Shown here in pieces: positions 50,926 to 60,804 of a stretch of 64,000 bases of DNA. The notes under the pieces are model-generated. The model was not told the DNA's origin. It did not search any database and saw only the letters and a list, made by a program, of their open reading frames with translations. The DNA lies in contig JACTMU010000083.1 of NCBI GenBank assembly GCA_014584465.1, forward strand, positions 1-64,000, written 5' to 3'. How positions within the stretch are numbered: the stretch's first letter is position 1; each line of letters opens with the position of its first letter. The position numbers and the translations under genes are program-made. Origin of the DNA: Pseudomonadota bacterium (GTDB taxonomy: Bacteria; Bdellovibrionota; Bdellovibrionia; Bdellovibrionales; JACTMU01).

Positions 50926-53454
50926 ATGAGCGCGTTTAAGTTTGCAACGCTTCTGGTGGACGATGAGACTGAACACCTGGAGATGTGGAGATCTATAGTG
51001 GCAGATTTGGGATTTGAGCCCATCTGCGTGGCCAGTCCCGGGGAAGCTCTAAAGATTATTGAAAAAGAGCATCATCGTCTTGTTTTAGTAATCTCTGATT
51101 TTCGAATGTCTGAAATGAATGGACTCGAGTTGCGCAGGAGCATGTTGCCGCGTTATCAAGACATTCCATTTGTCATTTTGACTGCCTACCTTACAAAGGC
51201 TCAGGCTCTCGAGGGGATCGACGTGAAGATCTCTGCTTTTTTAGAGAAGCCTCAGACCTTGGAGTCCATCCGCCCTGTTGTGGAGCGTTTGACAACGGAT
51301 CGCATGGTTGCGATTCGTGATGATTTGGAGATGAAAAAAGGTTTTTGGCAAGATTCTCAAGATATGCTTAAGGATCTTGAGGCTGACATACTCTCTTTAG
51401 ATTCGGAACTGAATAAAACAGAGATTCTTGCAAACATCATGAGAATTTTGCATACCCTCAAAGGGACGGCTTCTTGTCTCGATCTAGATGCGGTTCGTGG
51501 TTTTGGTCATGCATTTGAGGATTTTGTGTCACCATTTCGCAGTGGTCACTTTGTGGTCGTTAGGTCTATTGTATCTGTAATGCTACAAGGTTATGACATA
51601 TTGAATAAGCTTGTAGACAAAGTGACTGACTATTCGTTATTGGCAGAACCGTGGAATCATTTGAAGAAGATTTTTGATGTAGATTGGGAGCGAGTTCGTC
51701 TTGAGGCCGCGGGTGATGGGAAGCTCGACGATGTAAAGGGTGGAAAGGCGGTTGAAGGGTCTTCAGATGCTACGGAAAAAGAAGAAGAGATTCGAGTTTC
51801 CACGCAGATTCTCGATGAATTCATGGAGCTGAGTGGAGAGTTGACGGTCAATCGCAGCTTTGTTGTGAAACATGTGCAGTTGTTGGAACAAAAATATGGT
51901 CAATCAAAGGAGATTGAGCTTCTCGCGTCGAGTATAGGTGAGATGCAGAAGATCAGTTCGATCATGCAGCAACGAATCGAGGAGGTACGCAAGGTTCCTC
52001 TGAAAACGATATTGAGACAACTTAACCGAGTCGTAAGGGATGCTTCTAGAGCATCCGGAAAACAGGTTAAACTTGTACTGAAGGGTGAGAACATTCGGGT
52101 CGACACTTCAATCGGAAATGTTTTGTCAAATTCTCTTGTGCACATGGTGCGAAACAGTGTCGATCATGGCATTGAAAGTTCCGAGGTTCGCAAGAAATCT
52201 GGCAAGAGCACTGAGGGTTTGTTGATCATCCAATGTGCGGACCAAGGGGAAAACATAGTCATTGAAATCATTGATGATGGCGGTGGGATCAATGTCGATA
52301 AGGTTAAGGCCAAAGCGATTGAACGATTGGGGTTCACACAATCTGAATTGGATTCCTTCAACAAGAATCGAATTCTGTCCATGATTTTTGAGAGTGGATT
52401 TTCGACAGCAGATAAAGTGACGGAAATATCTGGGCGCGGTGTTGGCATGGACATGGTGAAGACATCGGTGCTTAGGCTGGGGGGTCGAATTGACATATTT
52501 TCGGATCTAGGTAGAGGCACTCGTTTCGTTTTGACCTTACCGAAACCGCGATCTGCATTGATCATGTGGGGGCTATTTGTAGGTGTAGGAACAGAGACCT
52601 TTTGCATCTCTCGAGAGGAAATTCTAAAGGTCATCAGTCTTGATGCAAACGAACGGGAAAAGAGTTTGAGGAATGTGGACAATAAGGAATTCTATGTGTT
52701 GGAGGGTGAACTTGTCCCGATCTTGGAGCTTCGTGAGTGGTTTCATCTGGAAAAGGGAAATCAGTGGCTCGTAGACCAGGAAGACAAATTGGTTCTTCTT
52801 CGAATCGAGAATGGATGCTTTGTGGTTCGAGTCGATGCCTTTTTGGACAGTGAAGAGATTGTGCTTAAGCCGCTCAGTTCAACTCAAGGATTGAGAGGAG
52901 AGTTTCTCGGGGCAACATTTTTTGGTGAACAGGTCGCACTGGTACTTTCTGCTGAGGGTCTGTCCAAATCATCGGATGTTTCAAGCCGAAGAGTTGAAGA
53001 GGTCGATCTTGTTGATGAGATCAACATGATTGGCGACCGTGATAGTGAAGAGTTTCTTTTGATTCGGGATGTGAATAGGGAGCAGAGAGTGATTGCTTTA
53101 GGTGTTGTGGAGCGCCTCTATGAGATTCGACTGAATCAGATTGAAATGGTTGGAAAGGAGCAAGTCGTTCGACTGCGTGGAGAGACCATATCTGTTCTCA
53201 ATCCTGCCCGAGACCTTCAAGAAGGATGGGACCAGGCGGATTACTACTCACTCATACTCATTCGTGGGTGGGATAAACGTCTAGGTCTTCTTGTAAGAGA
53301 AATCTGTGACATTGTCACAAGCCAGGGGCCAACCAATGAAGAAGTTACTGATCCAGGGATCTTAGGGTCTGTGTTGGTTGGAAAAGAGACGATTGCGGTG
53401 TGGGATCTCGATGGGTTTATGAATAGCTGTGGAGTAGGTAAAATTGCAAGTTGA
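50926..53454 (+). CDS. second CheA-type hybrid kinase (REC-Hpt-CheA-CheW-CheW)
   Basis: The protein begins with a receiver (LLVDDETEHLEM, phosphoacceptor D58 in VISDFRMSEMNG, K108 in FLEKP). An Hpt domain follows with H176 in MRILHTLKGTASCLDL, then the dimerisation helices (ILDEFMELSGELTVNRSFVV). The ATPase has HMVRNSVDHGIESSEV, DDGGGINV and GFSTADKVTEISGRGVGMDM. Two CheW-like domains end the protein (~530-660 and ~695-840). Domain order mirrors the first CheA, with the receiver at the opposite end. Kinase residues are intact, so the two kinases may cross-signal. Confidence 0.9.
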   Translation: MSAFKFATLLVDDETEHLEMWRSIVADLGFEPICVASPGEALKIIEKEHHRLVLVISDFRMSEMNGLELRRSMLPRYQDIPFVILTAYLTKAQALEGIDVKISAFLEKPQTLESIRPVVERLTTDRMVAIRDDLEMKKGFWQDSQDMLKDLEADILSLDSELNKTEILANIMRILHTLKGTASCLDLDAVRGFGHAFEDFVSPFRSGHFVVVRSIVSVMLQGYDILNKLVDKVTDYSLLAEPWNHLKKIFDVDWERVRLEAAGDGKLDDVKGGKAVEGSSDATEKEEEIRVSTQILDEFMELSGELTVNRSFVVKHVQLLEQKYGQSKEIELLASSIGEMQKISSIMQQRIEEVRKVPLKTILRQLNRVVRDASRASGKQVKLVLKGENIRVDTSIGNVLSNSLVHMVRNSVDHGIESSEVRKKSGKSTEGLLIIQCADQGENIVIEIIDDGGGINVDKVKAKAIERLGFTQSELDSFNKNRILSMIFESGFSTADKVTEISGRGVGMDMVKTSVLRLGGRIDIFSDLGRGTRFVLTLPKPRSALIMWGLFVGVGTETFCISREEILKVISLDANEREKSLRNVDNKEFYVLEGELVPILELREWFHLEKGNQWLVDQEDKLVLLRIENGCFVVRVDAFLDSEEIVLKPLSSTQGLRGEFLGATFFGEQVALVLSAEGLSKSSDVSSRRVEEVDLVDEINMIGDRDSEEFLLIRDVNREQRVIALGVVERLYEIRLNQIEMVGKEQVVRLRGETISVLNPARDLQEGWDQADYYSLILIRGWDKRLGLLVREICDIVTSQGPTNEEVTDPGILGSVLVGKETIAVWDLDGFMNSCGVGKIAS

Positions 53455-53524
53455 TTTAAAGTCTCAATAGCTTCTTCCGATATGTACTAAGAGAAGAGAC
53501 CGGCTGAAACATAGGGATGATTTG

Positions 53525-54475
53525 ATGGAAGAAGAGTTGATCGAAGAGTTCAAACAAGAGGCCTCAGAGAGTCTTGAGGAGGCCGAGCTCAGCATTCTCG
53601 CGATCGATCGAGGGGATGAATTCTTGAGCAACTTTAATAGAGTTTTCCGCACTTTTCACAGTATTAAGGGTGGTGCGGGAATGCTGGGTCTTAACTCGCT
53701 TCAGTCGACCGTTCATCATTTAGAAAACCTTCTGGACCAAAGTCGTACTGGAGGACATTTTCCTAAGCCCTTAGTCGATTATCTTCTTAAGGGAGTTGAT
53801 GCGACACGAAAACTTCTTAATGGTGAGAGTGTAGATTTTGAATTGATCAATCCACTCTTTGTAGAAAAAGTCGAGCCCAAGGCGAGTGCGGTTGAGGTCA
53901 AAAAGGCATCATTGCCCGTGGGCACAGTCTATGTCGTAGATGATGATGAAGAGGTTTTGGATACCATTTGGGATCTTGTCACGGAGTTGGGTTATCAAGG
54001 CAAAAAATTTCTTGATCCAAAGGAGTTGATCAAAGAGGTTCGAAGAGCGCCACCAGATGTCGTTTTGTCTGACATTAAGATGCCAGGCATGTCTGGGCTG
54101 GAACTTTTAAAAGAGCTTCATCAAAGGCTGCCTCAAGTTCCCGTGATCTTGGTAAGTGGTTTTGTGAGTAAGGATGCCGTTCTAGAGGCTCTTGGCTATG
54201 GAGCATTTGGTGTCGTAGAAAAGCCGATTGTGGACCGTGTGCTTTGCGCACAACTTTTGAATGCGACCAAACAGTCTCGTCTCAACAGACTCATCGATCG
54301 GAGCATCAAATTCATTCTTTATCAGTTTTCAGATCTTGATGAGTTTCTCAAGGCAACGGGCAAAGAGTCCGTTCGAATCACTCTTAAGTCTGAACTTGAA
54401 AATCTACTTCAGATGAGAAGGGAGTTGAGGCAATCTGAGTCTGAAATCATCGCGCCCATCCAAAAAAGTGCCTAA
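53525..54475 (+). CDS. Hpt-receiver phosphotransfer protein
   Basis: An Hpt domain (residues ~1-100) has H45 in RTFHSIKGGAGMLGL. A receiver (~138-255) has VYVVDDDEEV, Asp in VVLSDIKMPGMSG, VSGF and VEKP. A helical C-terminus of ~60 residues has no output motif. It lacks kinase and CheW domains, so it is probably a relay or phosphate sink linking the hybrid kinases. It is the last gene of the chemosensory run and is followed by a short tandem repeat. Confidence 0.88.
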   Translation: MEEELIEEFKQEASESLEEAELSILAIDRGDEFLSNFNRVFRTFHSIKGGAGMLGLNSLQSTVHHLENLLDQSRTGGHFPKPLVDYLLKGVDATRKLLNGESVDFELINPLFVEKVEPKASAVEVKKASLPVGTVYVVDDDEEVLDTIWDLVTELGYQGKKFLDPKELIKEVRRAPPDVVLSDIKMPGMSGLELLKELHQRLPQVPVILVSGFVSKDAVLEALGYGAFGVVEKPIVDRVLCAQLLNATKQSRLNRLIDRSIKFILYQFSDLDEFLKATGKESVRITLKSELENLLQMRRELRQSESEIIAPIQKSA

Positions 54476-54513
54476 AACCCGGATTCAAAATTAGAACCCG
54501 GATCTAAAATTAA
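54476..54513. repeat. 19-bp tandem repeat after the chemosensory cluster
   Basis: Two units, AACCCGGATTCAAAATTAG and AACCCGGATCTAAAATTAA, lie back to back (16 of 19 identical) between converging genes. A third similar copy (AACCCGGATCTGAAATAG) is at 60902-60919, between the TPR gene and the FHA-type gene. Confidence 0.7.
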
Positions 54514-54527
54514 AGATTGCCTAGAAA

Positions 54528-54845
54528 CTATTCCAGAAATTGAAATCCGATCTTAACGATGCTGGTATCGATCTCTTTCTTCCACTTTACTTCCGCAAGG
54601 ATAGGTCCAATTCGCCCCACCTTAATCGAGCATTTGTCACCAATGTTCAACTGGTCTGTCTCAAGCATGACCAGGCCACATCCTCGGTAAGCTTCATCAG
54701 TGATAAGAGCGACAATGCTGGGGTCAAAGTCCTCATCGTGACAATTGCCTTCGACATCAATTTGAGCATAAGCGCCAGGGTCAGGGCTGAATCGTACGGA
54801 TTGTCGTTTAGGTGTTTTCACGTCTTTCATTTTCTTTACGCCCAT
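54528..54845 (-). CDS. PilZ-like domain protein
   Basis: The 105-residue product is a single beta-barrel domain. An N-terminal KRQSVRFSPD supplies the RxxxR c-di-GMP-binding motif, and ITDEAYRGCGLVMLE occupies the place of the D/N-x-S-x-x-G motif, here D-x-A-x-x-G. The later strands (CSIKVGRIGPILAEVKW, IVKIGFQFLE) match PilZ. Binding of c-di-GMP is likely but not certain because the second motif deviates. It faces the chemosensory and gliding clusters, both plausible targets. Confidence 0.8.
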   Translation of the reverse strand: MGVKKMKDVKTPKRQSVRFSPDPGAYAQIDVEGNCHDEDFDPSIVALITDEAYRGCGLVMLETDQLNIGDKCSIKVGRIGPILAEVKWKKEIDTSIVKIGFQFLE

Positions 54846-54931
54846 GTTTCTTTCCTTATCAAACTAGAGTTAGCAGAATAAAATCATCATTTCATCATCA
54901 CTATTGTAAGTCAATGAACAGTGCCCGATCT

Positions 54932-55195
54932 CTATTCCTTCAGTCCTTTGACGAGATTGATGTACTCTTGCATCGCAGTTTCCTTGGCAACTCCTTTGAG
55001 CTTGCTCCAAGCATCAAACTTTGCTCGATCCTTGAAGCTTGTGAGGCCAGGTCTTTTGCCTGCAACATCTCCCACGCTTCCTTGTTTAAAATAGGAGTAG
55101 AGTTTTAGGAGGGTCTCATTGTCTGGCCGGTTCGGCAGCTTCTGGACCTCTTCTGAAGCCTGTTCAAACATTTTTTTCAGATCTGATGAAGACAT
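54932..55195 (-). CDS. acyl-CoA-binding protein
   Basis: Acyl-CoA-binding proteins are small four-helix carriers of long-chain acyl-CoA, mostly eukaryotic but present in some bacteria. The signature is clear: LLKLYSYFKQGSVGDV, KRPGLTSFKDRAKFDAW, then LKGVAKETAMQEYINLVKGL. It has the standard length of ~87 residues. ATG at 55195 is preferred because the frame upstream only adds an atypical extension. No exported signal is present, so it acts in the cytoplasm. Confidence 0.92.
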   Translation of the reverse strand: MSSSDLKKMFEQASEEVQKLPNRPDNETLLKLYSYFKQGSVGDVAGKRPGLTSFKDRAKFDAWSKLKGVAKETAMQEYINLVKGLKE

Positions 55196-55421
55196 ACATT
55201 CATAAATATCATGTCTCCTTGAATTGGACAACTGGACGTAGGTTCAGGACGAAACAAATGTAGTGCCAGGCACAATGTATCCGCATCTGGAGTGATGCCG
55301 AATCTTTGTCCAGAGTCCTAGGACCAGAATCGCAAATGAGGTACACGAAGGGCGAGAAAATGGCTAGAATATAGGCAAGGTTGAACTGTTTTTCAACGGT
55401 GATGACTTCTTAAAGAGGTGA

Positions 55422-56120
55422 ATGATGAGATATCAAAGATCGTTGACTCTGATCCTAGGACTTTTGCTGAATTGGTGTGTTGCCGATGCGGACGAAGAAC
55501 TACGGGATGATCAAGATGCATTCGATCTACCACAACTTGTGGCGGTTCAGGGACGCGAGCACTACTTTGTAAGTGGAATTACAATGAGTGGAGGCTACCT
55601 GCCCGTGGACTCATTCAATAAGTCGTTAACCCTAGGGATTGGCTATACCTACTATCTCAATGATTACTTGGCATGGGAAATCGTCAATGCAAACTATGCC
55701 TTCAATCAAGAAACAGATTTAAAGCATGATCTTCAATCACAGTTTAATGCGGAAGTAGAACGAGTTGGATTTTCGGGGATTTTGGACTATCCAACGTATT
55801 ACATTACGACCAACATGCTCTACACACCAATCTATAATAAGTCCCTTTTCTTTAATCAGAACGTGATTCATGGTGAGACGAGTTTCATACTTGGCGGTGG
55901 TATCGTCAATTATGAGCACTCAGGTCCGAAGCCACTTGTGTCGGTGGGGGCCCTGTTTCGGTATTTCACGAGTCCGACAACTTCAATGGTCTTGGATGTG
56001 CGAGAGCATCTCTATTTTGATGGTGAAACGGGAATGAATGGAATATTGGCGATCAATTTAGGGTTTTCCTTTCAGTTGGGTCGAACGCCTGCCAGTCAGG
56101 ATGTCGTATCTGTTAGGTGA
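55422..56120 (+). CDS. outer-membrane beta-barrel protein of the gliding cluster
   Basis: A signal peptide (SLTLILGLLLNWCVADA) is followed by a small barrel with repeated aromatic strands (HYFVSGITMSGGYLPVDSF, LTLGIGYTYYLNDYLAWEIV, SFILGGGIVNYEHSG) and a last strand INLGFSFQLG. It fits the family annotated as outer membrane beta-barrel domain proteins found in Myxococcota and Bdellovibrionota gliding loci. It is the first of seven overlapping or adjacent genes ending in motor proteins. The stop overlaps the next start (GTGA). By position it would be the outer-membrane anchor of the machine. Confidence 0.83.
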   Translation: MMRYQRSLTLILGLLLNWCVADADEELRDDQDAFDLPQLVAVQGREHYFVSGITMSGGYLPVDSFNKSLTLGIGYTYYLNDYLAWEIVNANYAFNQETDLKHDLQSQFNAEVERVGFSGILDYPTYYITTNMLYTPIYNKSLFFNQNVIHGETSFILGGGIVNYEHSGPKPLVSVGALFRYFTSPTTSMVLDVREHLYFDGETGMNGILAINLGFSFQLGRTPASQDVVSVR

Positions 56121-57607
56121 GTAAAAGCATGAGAGTTCTTGTAACTATATTGGCAGTTTTTGTCTCTTTGTGGGTTCGCTCGAAAGAAATTCCTCAACTT
56201 GAAGGCGGAAGAATTGAGGGTTCCCCCATGGATTTTCAATCACCCATACCAGAGCCATTTCGATATGATCCTCTGGAGCAAAATTTTTGGAAAAGAGTTG
56301 CAGACCGGATCGAGCAACAAGATTTTGCAAGTGCATTGGAACTCGGAGTGGAGCGGTGGGGCGAAGAACGGCCCAAAGGGGAGACCTTGGCGTTTGGGGA
56401 GGGTCAGCTTGCGGTGGCGATGGCGCTAAGGTATCTTGGTTTTCCTGCAACAGCTCTTCAATTGAGCATAGATCTCGCTCGAAAACAGATTGGATCAAGG
56501 GTTGGCGAGGCAGCCCTGAGTGAGATCAATGAGATCATACAGGAGCACGACTACGATGACTTGGAGATCGAGGATTTGCTCTCGGCAGGTGAATTCGGCG
56601 AAGTTCATCCCCACATTCAATCGATGATCAGCTACTTTCGTGGTATGCAACAGCTTCGGCTTGGATTTTCCGAGTGGTCCGAAAAGGAGTTCAGTAGGGT
56701 ACGAAATGATAGTTTTTGGGCATTTCAGAGGAAATACCTGACGGCCCTTGGGGAGGTGGCTCGAGGACGTTCGGAAGCAGCTACAGCACTATTTGAAGAT
56801 CTGAGCGCAGGAGATGTTCCTTTTAAGATTGTGAACCTTTCCAAGTTGCAGCGGGCCCGGCTTCTATTTGAAAAGGGAGAGTTTCAAAACTCCTATGAGC
56901 TCTACAAGGGACTCGTTCTTCCTCTTAGAGAAAAGGGTCGAGTGGTCTTGGAAATGGCATGGAGTCAATACTACCTCAAGAACTATTCAGAGGCCCTAGG
57001 CCTTATTGAGTCATTTAAGTCACCCTACTTTGAAGCATCACTTTCCAGTGAGGCGTATCTATTGGAGATGGTGATCTATAAGGAATTGTGTCACTACCGA
57101 AAGGTGAATCTCGTTGCATCTGAGTTTAGAAGTAGGTTTCAGAGCTCGATGGAACAGATTGATCGAAGACTGGATCTATCTCTGAATTCGATCATCTTGA
57201 GATCTGCATTAAAACACATGCAATATCAGCCGTTGGCAAACTACGTTCACCAGATTCGAGACGAGCGTCGCAGATGGAAGTTTAGCGAACCCATTTTGAC
57301 AGGTCTTCGTGATCGGATGAATGGCAAGGAGCTTGAAGTTGTCAAACGGGTGAAGTTTGTAGCATCTGAACAAGTTCAGCTTGTGGCAGAGGACATTCTC
57401 GATTCCCTGGAACAGGTGATGTTCACGGAGTATGTTGCATCTTTGGATCAGCTCAGAGTTTCAAGAGCCAATCGGAGTCTCCTTGCGTACAACTCAGAAG
57501 ATGTGCCTCATTTGAGTTTCAATAAGACCTTTTGGCCAATCAATGGGGAGCATTGGTGGGATGAGATTGAAAGTTATAGAGTATTGACGGAGAGCCGATG
57601 TCAGTAG
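56117..57607 (+). CDS. exported TPR-type protein of the gliding cluster
   Basis: A signal-like N-terminus (MRVLVTILAVFVSLWV) precedes ~470 residues of mainly helical hairpins with TPR character (LAVAMALRYLGFPATALQLS, ARLLFEKGEFQNSYELYKGL, AWSQYYLKNYSEALGLIESF). In Myxococcus, periplasmic TPR proteins such as GltC and GltD scaffold the gliding complex. The sequence alone does not show which one this matches. It overlaps both neighbours (4 and 10 bp). GTG at 56117 or ATG at 56129 are possible starts. Confidence 0.8.
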   Translation: MSKSMRVLVTILAVFVSLWVRSKEIPQLEGGRIEGSPMDFQSPIPEPFRYDPLEQNFWKRVADRIEQQDFASALELGVERWGEERPKGETLAFGEGQLAVAMALRYLGFPATALQLSIDLARKQIGSRVGEAALSEINEIIQEHDYDDLEIEDLLSAGEFGEVHPHIQSMISYFRGMQQLRLGFSEWSEKEFSRVRNDSFWAFQRKYLTALGEVARGRSEAATALFEDLSAGDVPFKIVNLSKLQRARLLFEKGEFQNSYELYKGLVLPLREKGRVVLEMAWSQYYLKNYSEALGLIESFKSPYFEASLSSEAYLLEMVIYKELCHYRKVNLVASEFRSRFQSSMEQIDRRLDLSLNSIILRSALKHMQYQPLANYVHQIRDERRRWKFSEPILTGLRDRMNGKELEVVKRVKFVASEQVQLVAEDILDSLEQVMFTEYVASLDQLRVSRANRSLLAYNSEDVPHLSFNKTFWPINGEHWWDEIESYRVLTESRCQ

Positions 57608-60600
57608 TTTTTTGTCCGCTTTGGAGAAAAGTCTTTTTGAGTCTAACGTGGGTCACACTCTTGATCGTTGGGGTGGCTCAGGGAGTGGCAGAAAGCGAAG
57701 GCTTTTTGGACGTTGGAGAACTCAAGCGCGATTTAGCACAGATAGAGCGTCGGATCGATGAGACCAAAGCCAAGATTCGAGATGTTAAAGATGCGCGATT
57801 TCTTCCAGATCTCCACTTTCTCTTAGCAGATTTCTATTCAAAACAAAGTCGTTATTTGTATCAAATTAAGGTCCTTGAAGCTAAAGGTGAAGATGCCCAG
57901 GATGAGGTTGATTTTTCTGCGGAGCTGAAGCCCAAACATCTTGCCATTGAAACCTACAATGGGATCATCGAAAAATTTCCTAACCTTGAGAGAGTCGACG
58001 AGGCGATGTTTTTGAAGGCTCATGAGCTTCGGGAACTTGGGCAACTTCCAGAGATGTCTCAAGTATTGAGCCAAATTGGCCAGAATTTCCCCAAAAGTCC
58101 TTTTTGGGAAGAGAGTCAGCTGATTCTCGGAAACTATCTTTTGGATCACGAAAAAAGGGTGAATCAAGCTCTCGAGATCTACGATCGAATTGTGAAGAGG
58201 AGCCCCAATGTCTTTACCGCATTTGCTCATGAACGACGTGGATGGTGTTACATCCATCGCAAAGAATTTGAAAATTCACTTCGTGCCTTTGAGGAGGTCT
58301 TTCGAACCTATCAGGAGGGCGATCGCAAGTCCGTCGTGGATGAAATTCGAAATCGAGATGTTCGACGTGACGCTCTGGTTTCCATGGTGTGGCCGTACAG
58401 TGAAGTGAGTGAAAAGAGGCTCGCACAGATGGGCGGTGGGCGCATTGAGGTGATTGAATACTTTCGAAGTTTGGCTCCTGATTTGGGGAGCTATCGGGCG
58501 AGCCTGATGAAATTAGGACAGAGACTTGATCTTAAGCGCAGATTTGTTGAATCCACCAAAGTCTACTTCGAGCTTTTGAGGGTCGCAACAGATGTTGAAT
58601 TACGGGTCGATGCGATCGAGAGACTCTATCTTGCAGTTAGGAATACAAATAAAAGATGGCCCTTGCACGGGTTTGTGGAAGAAGTTACCAAGACTCTTGG
58701 CAGAATGGAGTTTGACGAGAGATTTCGTGAAAAGAGAAAGAAGGCCTTTCACGATCTAGAGATCTTTGCGCGTGATGTTGCGACGAGATCTCATGAAAGG
58801 GCACGAAAGACAAACTTGAAAGAGGATTATGATTGGGCAAAACGCGACTATTTGGCCTATTTGAATCAGTTTGAAGATGCGAAGTACTCACACAAGATGC
58901 GACTGAATCTTGCCGAAGTTTACTATCATATGAATGAGTGGACCTTGGCGGGTCGCAACTATGAGTTAAGTGCACTGGACATCGAGGCAATAAGAAAAAA
59001 GCAACCCATCTTGCGTTCATCGATCTACAGCTATGTCATGGCTTTGAAGGATCCAGATGAGCGATCCAGGTTGGAGATTCGCCAGGCACGATCGGGTCTT
59101 CGCGATGTTGGAAAACTCTATATAAGTATCTATCCAAAGGATCCGGCTGTATCGGACATTGAGTTCAATATAGCTCAATCTTTCTATGATGAGCGAAAGT
59201 TTGATGTGGCGATTGCGACTTTGAAGTCCTACATTGCAAAGTACCCAAGGAGTCGAAAGACCGCGCTCGGAGTCAACCTTCTCTTGGACGTTTACCATCA
59301 GTTGGAGGATTTCGATTCTTTGTTGAAAGAGGCCAAATCCGTCTTGGCCAATCGAAACATCAGGGACCGCTCGATACGGATCAGTGTTTCTCAAATGATC
59401 CAACAGATCGAGCTTAAGAAGATTCAATTGAGCAGTACGGACGATGATGAGGAGTACTCTGCGCATCTACTTCGGTTTGCAAAACAGTACAAGGGCAGTC
59501 CACTCAGTGAACAGGCTGCCTACGAAGCCTTCCTGAAACTCAAGCAGAGTGGAGATCCGAAGGCCTATGAGGTCGGTGAACAGATGGTTCTTCAACATAG
59601 GACTTCAGATCGTACCAAACAGGTGCTTCTGGACCTTGGTCGAACGGCTTTGACTACAGCTGATTTTCGAAGGGCCGCAGGTTACTTCGAGCTCTTTGGC
59701 GAGAGGTACAAGGGTGATCCACTCAAGAGCGAGCTCCTTGGATCAGCTGCGGAGATCAGGGAGCATTTGGGGCAGTACAAGATGGCCTCTCATGATTACC
59801 TCCAATTGGGAAAATGGAAAGATGTGGCTCGAATGGACTATATGGCAAGGGATTGGAGCTCTTTGGCGCGCACTTCAAAAAAAGTGGGAGGTGTGACTGG
59901 GGACCTTTGGTTGGCCATGGCAGAGTACCATCTTCGTGGTTTTCGTGCTGCTGAGCGATCCCTTCGCCGATCGGCGGAAGGGACTGCGACCACTCCTTCT
60001 GAACAATCCGACCGAGCCTATGCTCAGTTCCTATTGGCTGTGGGTCAAATGGAGCGATATGATCGTATCCGGATGAAGCGTGGCCTCGAAAGTCGTGCCG
60101 TGATGGAAAAAGGACGTCTTTTGGAGGAGATCACCAAATCCCTAAATGGCTCAGCTCAAGCAGGCGAAGGGCAATGGGTTGTGGCTTCGCTCGATGGCCT
60201 TGGTCGTGTTCACAAGGAGTTTGCGGACTTCTTAAAGGAATCCGATGTTCCAAAGAACTTAAGAGGTCAAATGCGAAACGTCTACAAGCAAGAGCTCCGC
60301 AAGCAGATCGCAAAGTATGAGACTCTTGCCAAGGGCTATTTTAGAAGATGCATCGATTTGGCCACACGACATGGGATCGTTTCAGATTATGTTCAAAGTT
60401 GTCGCACATCGGGTTTGGCGAGATCCAAACCCTTTGAGGATCAACTTCCTAAGTATCGCTCTCTTGCAAAAGCTCAAAACAGTAGGATTGAATCTGTACG
60501 CGCAAAGCTTTTTAATGATCCTAAGAATGAGAAACTCTTTCTTGAGCTAGCCCAACACTACTATGACTCCAAAGACTATCTGATGAGTCAGATGGTCCTC

Positions 60601-60804
60601 GATCATCTGATCAAGATGAATCCAAACAACGGCAAAGCGCTCTCTTTGAGAGGCACCACCGCCCTTGCCATCCATGATCCACAGCAGGGCTACATCTGGT
60701 TTAAAAAGGCCCTCAAGGTGGATCGCGGCAATCGAGACGCTCAGTCTGGACTTGCGCGCATTGCCCGGGATTTTCAATCTCGCAGCCCCGCCTCACTTAG
60801 GTAG
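57598..60804 (+). CDS. large exported TPR protein of the gliding cluster
   Basis: A 1068-residue protein with a signal peptide (VFLSLTWVTLLIVGVAQG) and many TPR-like repeats over its full length, for example KHLAIETYNGIIEKFPNLER, YDRIVKRSPNVFTAFAHERR, VAIATLKSYIAKYPRSRKTA and DHLIKMNPNNGKALSLRG. Size, repeats and position match GltD/AgmU-type periplasmic proteins of Myxococcus gliding. No catalytic motif is seen. It overlaps the preceding gene by 10 bp; a 264-bp gap follows. Confidence 0.82.
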   Translation: MSVVFCPLWRKVFLSLTWVTLLIVGVAQGVAESEGFLDVGELKRDLAQIERRIDETKAKIRDVKDARFLPDLHFLLADFYSKQSRYLYQIKVLEAKGEDAQDEVDFSAELKPKHLAIETYNGIIEKFPNLERVDEAMFLKAHELRELGQLPEMSQVLSQIGQNFPKSPFWEESQLILGNYLLDHEKRVNQALEIYDRIVKRSPNVFTAFAHERRGWCYIHRKEFENSLRAFEEVFRTYQEGDRKSVVDEIRNRDVRRDALVSMVWPYSEVSEKRLAQMGGGRIEVIEYFRSLAPDLGSYRASLMKLGQRLDLKRRFVESTKVYFELLRVATDVELRVDAIERLYLAVRNTNKRWPLHGFVEEVTKTLGRMEFDERFREKRKKAFHDLEIFARDVATRSHERARKTNLKEDYDWAKRDYLAYLNQFEDAKYSHKMRLNLAEVYYHMNEWTLAGRNYELSALDIEAIRKKQPILRSSIYSYVMALKDPDERSRLEIRQARSGLRDVGKLYISIYPKDPAVSDIEFNIAQSFYDERKFDVAIATLKSYIAKYPRSRKTALGVNLLLDVYHQLEDFDSLLKEAKSVLANRNIRDRSIRISVSQMIQQIELKKIQLSSTDDDEEYSAHLLRFAKQYKGSPLSEQAAYEAFLKLKQSGDPKAYEVGEQMVLQHRTSDRTKQVLLDLGRTALTTADFRRAAGYFELFGERYKGDPLKSELLGSAAEIREHLGQYKMASHDYLQLGKWKDVARMDYMARDWSSLARTSKKVGGVTGDLWLAMAEYHLRGFRAAERSLRRSAEGTATTPSEQSDRAYAQFLLAVGQMERYDRIRMKRGLESRAVMEKGRLLEEITKSLNGSAQAGEGQWVVASLDGLGRVHKEFADFLKESDVPKNLRGQMRNVYKQELRKQIAKYETLAKGYFRRCIDLATRHGIVSDYVQSCRTSGLARSKPFEDQLPKYRSLAKAQNSRIESVRAKLFNDPKNEKLFLELAQHYYDSKDYLMSQMVLDHLIKMNPNNGKALSLRGTTALAIHDPQQGYIWFKKALKVDRGNRDAQSGLARIARDFQSRSPASLR

